DNA from: Eubacterium sp.
Lineage (GTDB): Bacteria > Bacillota_A > Clostridia > Lachnospirales > Lachnospiraceae
DNA: 12,118 bases
NCBI GenBank assembly: GCA_017475785.1
Contig: JAFVEX010000047.1
Coordinates: 1-12,118, forward strand
Direction: 5' to 3'
The notes beneath the pieces were generated by a model. It had not been told where the DNA came from and did no database searches. It was given only the letters and a program-made list of their open reading frames with translations. How positions within the stretch are numbered: the stretch's first letter is position 1; every line of letters begins with the position of its first letter. The translations under genes and the position numbers were made by a program. This document shows, one piece after another, positions 6,492-12,118 of the stretch.

Positions 6492-7439
6492 TCAATTCTT
6501 TTTACTCTTTCCCTTTACATCCATCAAAACCGCCGCGACAATAATTACGCCTTTGACAATTTTCTGCCAGTGAGAAGAAACACCCAGGATATCCAGTCCA
6601 TTTGCGATGACTGTAATCAGCAGGGTACCGACTACAACACCCCACGGTTTGCCGACGCCGCCAGACATGGAAACACCACCGACGACACATGCCGTAATGG
6701 CATCCATCTCGTAACTCTCGGCCGCGGTCGGCTGCCCGATCGTGACGCGGGATGTCATCAGAAAGCCACAGAGTCCTGCCAGAAAACCAGCGATCGCGAA
6801 CGCTGAGATACGGATCATTGTTGTGTTGATACCGGCGACTCTTGCCGCCTGAAGGTTTCCGCCACAGGCATATACCCGACGTCCGTAAACTGTCTTCGAA
6901 AGCACGAAGGAGCAGATAATAATGACAACTACCAGGAAAATCGCCAGATTTGGAATTCCAACAACAGTATTTGCCGCAATCGCGCGATACTGGGCACTGA
7001 TGCCTGTGATCGGCTTGCCGTTACACAGAAGCAGGGCAAGTCCTCTGACCGCTGTCATGGTACCAAGGGTCATAATGAAGGGCGGCAGATCTCCAATCGC
7101 CACGCCCACGCCATTGACAATGCCAACTGCCAGGCCACCGATCAGCGCAACAATCAACGCCAGAATCAGAGGTGCGTTTCCCTGACCAAGCATTGCCGCC
7201 AGAATACCGGTAAACGCGACGGTGGATCCGACAGACATATCAAATCCTCCGGAGATGATGACAAACATCATTCCAAACGCGAGTATGCCATTGATGGAGG
7301 CCTGCTTCAGAATATTGACCAGATTACTCGGTGAAATGAAGCTGTGCTTCAGCACTGTCAGAATGACCACCAGCGCAATAAAAATGACAAAGATGAAATA
7401 TTCACACATCAGAGCACGCATGTTTTTTTTCTGTTCCAT
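6492..7439 (-). CDS. RbsC-type sugar ABC transporter permease
   Basis: 315 residues, almost all in hydrophobic segments typical of the BPD_transp_2 family (ribose/xylose/galactose importers, about ten membrane helices). Family signatures are NLVNILKQASINGILAFGM near the N-terminus, IISGGFDMSVGS, the ATPase-contact loop YGRRVYACGGNLQAARVAGI, and the ACVVGGVSMSGGVGKPWG stretch before the last helices. It probably works as a homodimer forming the channel for the ligand delivered by SBP1 and SBP2. The start is 20 nt after the ATPase stop. The nearest purine-rich site (GAGGGAG) is about 13 nt from the ATG, rather far, so expression may rely on coupling to the ATPase. The specificity cannot be read from sequence. 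Confidence 0.93.
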   Translation of the reverse strand: MEQKKNMRALMCEYFIFVIFIALVVILTVLKHSFISPSNLVNILKQASINGILAFGMMFVIISGGFDMSVGSTVAFTGILAAMLGQGNAPLILALIVALIGGLAVGIVNGVGVAIGDLPPFIMTLGTMTAVRGLALLLCNGKPITGISAQYRAIAANTVVGIPNLAIFLVVVIIICSFVLSKTVYGRRVYACGGNLQAARVAGINTTMIRISAFAIAGFLAGLCGFLMTSRVTIGQPTAAESYEMDAITACVVGGVSMSGGVGKPWGVVVGTLLITVIANGLDILGVSSHWQKIVKGVIIVAAVLMDVKGKSKKN

Positions 7440-7459
7440 GATGTCTTTTTTTCTCCCTC

Positions 7460-8953
7460 TTATACTTCAATCGCGGATGCCAGTGTCATGATTTCTTCCT
7501 GTGAAAACCGCTCTCTTGGCAGTTCTCCCGACAGTCTTCCTTCCGACATAACCGCGATTCTGTCACAGACGCCCATCAGTTCCGGAATTTCCGATGAGAT
7601 CATGATGACCGCCTTGCCCTGCTGCACCAGACTGCCGATCAGCAGATAGATATCTCTTTTTGCTCCGACATCAATTCCCCTAGTCGGCTCATCCAGGATG
7701 ATAATATCCGGATCATTCAGAAGCCACTTTGCTATGACGATCTTCTGCTGGTTTCCTCCGGACAGATTCCCTACGATCTGTTCTGCGGACGGGGTTTTAA
7801 TCTTGAGTTTCTCGATATATTCATTTGAAGCTTTTCTGGCCTTCGCCTTGCTGTAGAGACCCCTGTCGAGCAGTTTCCGGATGGCTACCATAGCGATATT
7901 GTCATTGACAGTTCCGGAGAGATTCAGACCTGTCACCTTTCGGTCTTCCGTGACGAGTGCCACTCCCTCTTTAATAATGTCCTGTGGCTGTCTTACATGC
8001 ACCGTCTTTCCCTTGACAATGATCTCGCCCTCTTTGAGTTTGTGCATGCCGAAAATTCCTTCGACCAGTTCGCTTCTTCCCGCGCCGACCAGTCCGCCTA
8101 TCCCAAGAATCTCGCCTTTTCTGACAGAAATGCTGACGTCCTTGACCTTGTTATCTTCCCGGACAATATGTTTTGCCTCAAATACGACTTCGCCTATTTC
8201 CGCTTCCAGCTTTGGGAACACATCTGTTATCTCACGTCCGACCATCATCTTGATCAGCTGAGGCTCATCGAGATCTGCTGTTCTGCCTGATCCGATGTAC
8301 TGGCCGTCACGATAGACGCTGATGCTGTCGCAGATCTTGAAGATCTCTTCCATTCGGTGAGAGATATAAATAATGGCAACTCCCTGCTCCTTCAGCCTGC
8401 GGATATGGTCGAACAATGTATCGACTTCCCGCTCCGTGATGGCTGCCGTGGGTTCATCCATGATGATGACCTTCGCGGTTGTTGAAATAGCCTTGATGAT
8501 CTCGATCAGCTGACACTGCGCGACTGTCAGATGCCGAAGCGTGTCTGTCGCGGATACATGAAGCCCGTATTCCTTAATCAGGCGCTCAGCCTCCTGTATC
8601 TCCGCCTTCTTATCGACGAGGCCTGATTTTCGGATCTCGCGCCCCACAAAGATGTTTTCATAGACAGTCATGTCCAAAATCGGATTGAGTTCCTGATGGA
8701 TCATTGCCACGCCAGTGTCCATGGCGTCTTTTGGATTTGATACATGATAGGGCTTTCCGTCAAACAGAATTTCACCGCCCTCATCCTTCGTATAGATTCC
8801 CATAAGGATTTTCATGAGTGTAGACTTGCCCGCGCCATTTTCGCCCATCAGCGCATGCACTTCTCCCGGCTTTACCTGAAGTTGTACATGATCGAGGGCT
8901 TTGACACCAGGAAATGTCTTGCTGATGTCTTTCATCTCAAGAATGTAATTCAT
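7460..8953 (-). CDS. RbsA-type sugar ABC transporter ATP-binding protein, intact
   Basis: 497 residues with two ATPase domains, the normal length for the RbsA/MglA/XylG group. Domain 1 has Walker A GENGAGKST (37-45, K43), signature-region LTVAQCQLIEI, Walker B VIIMDEPTAA and the H-loop YISHRMEE. Domain 2 has the family's typical lysine-less loop GLVGAGRSE, LVTEDRK, the signature LSGGNQQ (397-403), Walker B IIILDEPTRG (D421-T424) and ISSEIPEL. It hydrolyses ATP to drive uptake through the RbsC permease 20 nt downstream. The ATG follows AGAGGAAAA. It is preceded by a ~340-nt gap holding a terminator after SBP2 and then its own promoter, so its mRNA level can differ from that of SBP2. It is the catalytic counterpart of the pseudoATPase at 1242-2675. 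Confidence 0.95.
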   Translation of the reverse strand: MNYILEMKDISKTFPGVKALDHVQLQVKPGEVHALMGENGAGKSTLMKILMGIYTKDEGGEILFDGKPYHVSNPKDAMDTGVAMIHQELNPILDMTVYENIFVGREIRKSGLVDKKAEIQEAERLIKEYGLHVSATDTLRHLTVAQCQLIEIIKAISTTAKVIIMDEPTAAITEREVDTLFDHIRRLKEQGVAIIYISHRMEEIFKICDSISVYRDGQYIGSGRTADLDEPQLIKMMVGREITDVFPKLEAEIGEVVFEAKHIVREDNKVKDVSISVRKGEILGIGGLVGAGRSELVEGIFGMHKLKEGEIIVKGKTVHVRQPQDIIKEGVALVTEDRKVTGLNLSGTVNDNIAMVAIRKLLDRGLYSKAKARKASNEYIEKLKIKTPSAEQIVGNLSGGNQQKIVIAKWLLNDPDIIILDEPTRGIDVGAKRDIYLLIGSLVQQGKAVIMISSEIPELMGVCDRIAVMSEGRLSGELPRERFSQEEIMTLASAIEV

Positions 8954-9029
8954 ATGCGTTTTCCTCTTTATCCCGAGTGCATTCCGAAAACAATTTCCTC
9001 CGAAATCACCTTCCTTGCTGCGTGACTTT

Positions 9030-9094
9030 ATTCTAGCAGGGAGCCTTTTATCCTCAAACTAGCAATTTTCACATCAGGGGGGACATATTTTGGA
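9030..9094 (-). promoter_or_regulatory. Promoter of ATPase-permease-SBP1 with the shared 65-bp control element (copy A)
   Basis: The minus strand has -35 TTGAGG (9052-9057), 16 bases, then -10 TAGAAT (9030-9035). Transcription would start near 9023, about 70 nt before the ATPase ATG. Upstream of and into the -35 box lie TCCAAAAT, CCCCCCTGA and AAAATTG-C-TAGTTTGA. AAAAT occurs twice, 22 bp apart (two helical turns). The whole 65-bp block aligns without gaps to the block upstream of SBP2 (10375-10439). The position directly next to the -35 box suits an AraC-type activator. Just after the -10, the CAGCAAGGA strand forms an inverted repeat with TCCCTGCT of the spacer (9012-9019 with 9035-9042). 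Confidence 0.65.
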
Positions 9095-9151
9095 CTTTCT
9101 TTTCAAGGGAGACAATTTTCAGGTGATTTGGATCTGGCAAGGGAAGTTGCG

Positions 9152-9203
9152 TAAAAACAAACGAGGGCGGCAATTCTGCGCATCTGCGCAGCTATTGCTG
9201 CCC
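9152..9203 (-). terminator. Intrinsic terminator after SBP2, before the ATPase
   Basis: On the minus strand GGGCAGCAAT (9203-9194) pairs with ATTGCCGCCC (9174-9165), with one A-C mismatch. It encloses a second perfect stem (CTGCG/CGCAG or longer). The hairpin is followed by TCGTTTGTTTTT (to 9153). The stem is GC-rich and the T-run is good. It should end most SBP2 transcripts, letting SBP2 be made in excess and leaving the ATPase to its own promoter. Confidence 0.85.
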
Positions 9204-9297
9204 CCCTGGTTTGCCGATGATTCATTTTGGAGCCGGCGATTTCTTCCGGATCTTCTAACGCGATCCGGTCTGCCGGTTTCTGATTTGCCGAAGTTCT
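9204..9297 (-). other. SBP2 3' untranslated region with a nested stem-loop
   Basis: A perfect 7-bp stem CCGGATC/GATCCGG with a 9-nt loop lies at 9246-9268. An outer 5-bp stem (9233-9237 with 9272-9276) can form around it. No T-run follows, so it is not a terminator. It may stabilise the 3' end of the SBP2 mRNA together with the terminator at 9152-9203. No gene is visible in the 8954-9297 gap, which otherwise holds the terminator and the ATPase promoter. Confidence 0.4.
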
Positions 9298-10329
9298 TTA
9301 CTGCAGTTTTTCAACGTTGCTCTGGTCAATCCATTCACTCTCTACATAGACCGTGTTGCTCTCCAGCTCCTCACCTTCGATCAGCTTAACTGCCGTCTCG
9401 ATTCCATCCTGGGCGATCTGATATCCACTCAGTGTGACCGTCCCTGCCAGACGGCCATCACTTATGGCCTCTGCCGCATCCGCTGTTCCGCCGACACCCG
9501 TGACAACAATCCCGCTGCCAGCGCCTGCCGCATTGCCGGCGCCGATTGCCATCGCGTCATTCTCGCAAATGATTGCGTCCAGATCATATCCTGAGAGCCA
9601 GCTCTCCGCGGTCGACTGCGCTTTCGCCGTATCCCAGTCGCATGCCGCAGGATCAATCACCTGTTTGATATCCGGGTAATTTTTCAGAATGTTCTCATAA
9701 CCTTCCATGCGCTGTCCGGCGTCGGAGTTGCCTGCGGGTCCTGTGATAATTCCGATATTACCTTTTCCATCCAGCAGATCCGCAACATGCTGCATTTCGA
9801 TTTCACCTGCTGTGACATTATTGCCGCATACAAGACCTGCGATTCCATAACTCTCCCAGTCATTAATCGGCGCGATGACATTCATTACGACAATTCCCTT
9901 GTCTACAGCCGCCTTGGCTGCGTCTCCGCCTGCATCCGGATCAACCGGCTGGAACAGAATCGCATCATATCCTTCCGATGTGCACTGCTCTATCTGGCTG
10001 ATCTGCGTCGCGGCATCGTGCTCAGAGTCGAGAATCGTCAGTTCCACGCCAAGCTCCTCCGCTTTTGCCTCCGCGCCCTCGTAAACCGACACCTGGTACG
10101 CGTCGGTGTTATGCTGCTTGATCAGAGCAATTCGATATGCGCCATCCTTAGACTCCGACTGCGTCTCCAAAGCAGAGCTGCTCCCGGATGCTGCGATTTC
10201 TGCCGATGAAGTGCCCGAAGCGCTGCTCGCTCCCGCGCTTTCTGCTGTCGATGATCCACTGCCACAGCCTGCAAGAAGTGATGCTGTAACAATGCCTGCC
10301 GTTACAAGTGCCACAATTTGCTTTTTCAT
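9298..10329 (-). CDS. Sugar ABC transporter substrate-binding lipoprotein (SBP2, RbsB-type), paralogue of SBP1
   Basis: 343 residues. The signal peptide ends in lipobox LAGC (C22), followed by a ~40-residue Ser/Ala/Gly/Glu linker and a binding domain from about 63. Shared landmarks with SBP1 are IALIKQHN, SEHDAATQISQIEQC, ILFQPVDPD, GNNVTAGEIEMQHVADLL, WLSGYDLDAIICENDAMAIGAG in parts, and GVGGTADAAEAISDGR. It lacks the Asp of the GxDG motif that contacts sugar in classic RbsB (GVGG here and in SBP1). GAGGTG lies 7 nt before the ATG. It has its own promoter with the shared 65-bp element and a terminator behind it, so it is an independent unit likely made in excess. The nearest permease and ATPase genes are the ones just downstream, which it probably serves. 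Confidence 0.92.
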   Translation of the reverse strand: MKKQIVALVTAGIVTASLLAGCGSGSSTAESAGASSASGTSSAEIAASGSSSALETQSESKDGAYRIALIKQHNTDAYQVSVYEGAEAKAEELGVELTILDSEHDAATQISQIEQCTSEGYDAILFQPVDPDAGGDAAKAAVDKGIVVMNVIAPINDWESYGIAGLVCGNNVTAGEIEMQHVADLLDGKGNIGIITGPAGNSDAGQRMEGYENILKNYPDIKQVIDPAACDWDTAKAQSTAESWLSGYDLDAIICENDAMAIGAGNAAGAGSGIVVTGVGGTADAAEAISDGRLAGTVTLSGYQIAQDGIETAVKLIEGEELESNTVYVESEWIDQSNVEKLQ

Positions 10330-10374
10330 TTGTTTTCACCTCGTTCAATCGTTTTTATAAGTTCTTGCTGTATT

Positions 10375-10439
10375 AATATAGCAGGGATCTCATTTCTATC
10401 AAACTAACAATTTTTGCTTCAGGGGGGTGAGATTTTGGA
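10375..10439 (-). promoter_or_regulatory. Promoter of SBP2 with the shared 65-bp control element (copy B)
   Basis: The minus strand has -35 TTGATA (10397-10402) and -10 TATATT (10375-10380), each five of six to consensus, 16 bases apart as in copy A. The start would be near 10368, with a ~38-nt leader. Upstream boxes TCCAAAAT, CCCCCCTGA, AAAATTG-T-TAGTTTGA and, in the spacer, CCCTGCTA are shared with 9030-9094. I count about 48 identical positions of 65 with no gap. The differences cluster just after the -35 and in the short gaps between boxes, as expected if the boxes are selected. CAGCAAG follows the -10 in both copies. Candidate binding site for the YesN-like regulator (inference). Confidence 0.7.
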
Positions 10440-10511
10440 TCTTCAAACGTGCCTGTTATACTGGTCTTTACTGCTTCTAAATTCTTTTACTGGTTTCGTC
10501 AATCCAATCCA

Positions 10512-11147
10512 TCAGAAGACCCTCCCGGCAATGTCTCTGAAATCAATTTTGCAGCGCCCTTCCGAGATCCGGAGTTCAACCTCTGCGTCAAACGGATAGA
10601 CGGCGGTCTTCTCCCCTCCTTCAAACCAGGTTACCAGCACCTCCTTTTTCTCCGGATCGATGATCCAGTATTCCCGCACGCCCGCCTGCTGATATTTCCG
10701 GTATTTCCGGACTCTGTCATGCAGCCGGCTCGATTTTGAGAGCACCTCTACGACGAAGTCCGGCGCGCCCCAGACTGTGCGGTGCCCCTCCAGATGCTCA
10801 TCGCGGTTGCAAATCACAAGCAGATCCGGCTGGACCATCGTCCGGTTGTCACAGTCCAGCTGAACATCCAGCGGCGCCTGAAATACCATACAGGATCTGC
10901 CTGATTTCTCAATACAGTGATAGATCTGAACCAGCAGATGTGTCAGGATTCCCTGATGGGTCCACGAGGGACTGGCCATATCATAAAAATAGCCGTCGAT
11001 CAATTCCACCCTGTGCTCATCAGGGATCTTGTAGTAGTCCTCTACCGTGTAAGGACCGATCTGATGGATCTGATAGGCGGGCACTGCTTCCATCACGATG
11101 CCCGTGTCCGGTGCCGCAGGCTGATATGTAAAATCATTCTTTCTCAT
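10512..11147 (-). CDS. Uma2-family (DUF820) PD-(D/E)XK nuclease-like protein
   Basis: 211 residues, near the family's usual ~190-200. The hallmarks are HRVELIDGYFYDM (45-57), VQPDLLVI (D108), APDFVVEVLSKSS (E134), K148 and the KYQQAGVREYWIIDPE stretch (151-166). D108, E134 and K148 fit the putative metal-binding nuclease triad, so all three key residues are kept. The ATG follows GGAAGGAG at about 10 nt. Members are abundant in cyanobacteria and scattered in Firmicutes. The fold is restriction-enzyme-like but the biological role is largely unknown. It has its own strong promoter and no functional tie to the transporter is apparent. No clear terminator separates it from the SBP2 promoter, so some read-through is possible. 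Confidence 0.88.
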   Translation of the reverse strand: MRKNDFTYQPAAPDTGIVMEAVPAYQIHQIGPYTVEDYYKIPDEHRVELIDGYFYDMASPSWTHQGILTHLLVQIYHCIEKSGRSCMVFQAPLDVQLDCDNRTMVQPDLLVICNRDEHLEGHRTVWGAPDFVVEVLSKSSRLHDRVRKYRKYQQAGVREYWIIDPEKKEVLVTWFEGGEKTAVYPFDAEVELRISEGRCKIDFRDIAGRVF

Positions 11148-11305
11148 AAGTGTAAATCTCCTTCCTGTAAAATAATATTAAGGGAATTGCGAAACTCTTT
11201 CTTTATATATTTCTTGGATATAAATTGCATGAATATTCAAACGGGCTTCCGAGCTGTAAACTTCTAAACTATACAATTCATATCTGCCAGAAAAATATTA
11301 TGGTT

Positions 11306-11334
11306 ATTTTACAGTAAAAATTCCTTTATGTCAA
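11306..11334 (-). promoter_or_regulatory. Near-consensus promoter for the Uma2-family gene
   Basis: The minus strand carries a perfect TTGACA (11329-11334), exactly 17 bases, and TAAAAT (11306-11311, five of six). The start near 11299 leaves a leader of about 150 nt, very AT-rich, before the ATG at 11147. I see no known riboswitch pattern in that leader. Confidence 0.8.
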
Positions 11335-11481
11335 TACGTTTTATGTGTAGAACAGTGCACGCACTCCGCCTTTCTCGGTCGTACTTAAGGCTCCTGCTGA
11401 TTCGACCCTTCACGTCTCCGCTACTATCTCTTCCGTCGTCATTGTGCAGGCACCTCCTTCAAAATCTCGAAGGCCAGAGCC
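11335..11481 (-). other. Unexplained segment with perfect Shine-Dalgarno, 10-codon ORF and hairpins
   Basis: The segment lies in the 405-nt gap between the hydrolase stop and the Uma2 start. On the minus strand AAGGAGGTG (11459-11451), fully complementary to the 16S 3' end, stands 8 nt before an ATG (11442). That ATG opens a 10-codon ORF, MTTEEIVAET, with TGA at 11412-11410. Beyond it are a GGTCG/CGACC stem (11377-11381 with 11403-11407) and an AGTGC/GCACT stem (11354-11365). No convincing promoter precedes it; the hydrolase terminator sits just before. It could be a leader peptide, a remnant of a lost gene, or part of a small RNA. I do not recognise it. Confidence 0.3.
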
Positions 11482-11518
11482 AAATAAAAAAAGGTCAGCA
11501 GAGAAATCTCCACTGACC
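11482..11518 (-). terminator. Intrinsic terminator after the alpha/beta hydrolase gene
   Basis: On the minus strand GGTCAG (11518-11513) pairs with CTGACC (11498-11493), with an inner GAGA/TCTC stem after a small TG/TG internal loop. Seven T residues follow (11492-11486), then ATTT. It lies 35 nt after the hydrolase stop. Confidence 0.88.
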
Positions 11519-11552
11519 GATATCCCTCCTATACCCCATTTTTATCCTCCGA

Positions 11553-12118
11553 TCACTTCAGATACTCGTTAAAGAACCCTTCCATCTTATCAAACGGAAT
11601 GTAATCCTTATCACCGCCGTCATACAAATCTGTATGCACCGCATCGGGAATGATCAGGAGCTCCTTGTTATCTCCCTTCAGAAGTTTGAAAGTATCCTGG
11701 CTCATATAACATGAATGAGCCTTTTCACCGTGGATCATAAGCACAGCGCTGTCAATCTCACCTGCATAGGTAAACAGCCTTGTGTTTGCAAGCGATGTAC
11801 CAGCCTGAACAGCCCATCCGTCATTGGAATTAAGAGAACGGGCATGATAGCCTCTGTCAGTCTTGTAGTAATCGTAATAATCCTTCACAAAGAACGGTGC
11901 ATCTTCCGGAAGCGGATCAACTACACCGCCTGCATTCGCATAACTTCCGGTTCTGTAGTCTTCTGTACGCTGCTTATTGATTGCTTCTCTTGCCGCTTTC
12001 CTTGCTTCTTTGCTGTCAGCAGAATCAAAATACCCATTGCCCGCGATGCGGGACATATCATACATCGTTGAAGTGGCAGTCGCCCTAATCCTTGTATCAA
12101 TGCAGGCAGTCTGAAGAG
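11553..12118 (-). CDS. Alpha/beta hydrolase, C-terminal part (N-terminus beyond window edge)
   Basis: The frame is open from the right edge: 187 codons and a stop. An internal ATG at 12065 is not the start, because the 17 codons before it (ending TRIRATATST) continue the family's ...IDTRIKA..TSTMYDMSR pattern. Recognisable parts are NGYFDSAD, GGVVDPLPEDAPFFVKDYYDYYKT, RSLNSNDGWAVQAG, VLMIHGEKAHSCYMS, and LLIIPDAVHTDLYDGG, whose His is probably the catalytic one. The nucleophile elbow should lie upstream, outside the window. Relatives are dienelactone-hydrolase-like esterases of unknown substrate. The gene appears slightly more AT-rich than the transporter genes. A terminator follows, so it is a separate unit. 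Confidence 0.85.
   Translation of the reverse strand, partial: LQTACIDTRIRATATSTMYDMSRIAGNGYFDSADSKEARKAAREAINKQRTEDYRTGSYANAGGVVDPLPEDAPFFVKDYYDYYKTDRGYHARSLNSNDGWAVQAGTSLANTRLFTYAGEIDSAVLMIHGEKAHSCYMSQDTFKLLKGDNKELLIIPDAVHTDLYDGGDKDYIPFDKMEGFFNEYLK

Noticed and set aside
8962..9012. Possible short leader ORF (GTG start, about 13 codons) in the ATPase 5' leader
   Set aside because: The purine-rich stretch touches the GTG, so spacing is wrong; probably chance.
9030..10439. The paired 65-bp blocks as ends of a mobile element
   Set aside because: They are direct copies centred on -35/-10 boxes at equal positions before two related transport units; no transposase or target duplication is seen.

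Overview
The window looks like a stretch of a Firmicutes chromosome, most likely Lachnospiraceae or a close clostridial relative. This is inferred from the Ser/Ala-rich lipoprotein linkers, the YesN-type response regulator, strong AAGGAGG-like ribosome sites, and an ABC sugar-transport cluster with its own two-component system. No sequence here fixes the genus. Every gene I can support lies on the minus strand, so transcription runs from high to low coordinates.

In order of transcription: the 3' part of an alpha/beta hydrolase (12118-11553) ends in a clear intrinsic terminator. An unexplained ~150-nt segment follows, with a perfect Shine-Dalgarno and a 10-codon ORF, then a near-consensus promoter and a Uma2-family nuclease-like gene (11147-10512). 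The transporter cluster begins with a sugar-binding lipoprotein (SBP2, 10329-9298) and a strong terminator. A second promoter then leads into the RbsA-type ATPase (8953-7460), the RbsC-type permease (7439-6492) and a second, paralogous lipoprotein (SBP1, 6383-5289). A regulatory block follows: a YesN-like response regulator (5177-3594), a short histidine kinase with no membrane segment (3538-2672), and a 477-residue protein with the two-halved RbsA layout but no recognisable ATPase motif (2675-1242). The last gene is a Gfo/Idh/MocA oxidoreductase (1053 to the left edge), with its own promoter and an overlapping inverted repeat.

A working model: two lipoproteins deliver related ligands to one RbsC/RbsA pump, the two-component pair controls the pump genes, and the oxidoreductase acts on the imported compound. 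The most interesting point is the kinase-pseudoATPase pair. The kinase has no visible sensor domain, its stop overlaps the start of the pseudoATPase (ATGA), and the pseudoATPase copies the fold of the transport ATPase without its catalytic residues. I infer that the pseudoATPase could be the sensor, for example by docking on the permease and reporting transport to the kinase. A second strong signal is a 65-bp promoter element that occurs twice without gaps, upstream of SBP2 and of the ATPase (about 48 of 65 positions identical by hand count). It is a natural candidate for the site bound by the response regulator.
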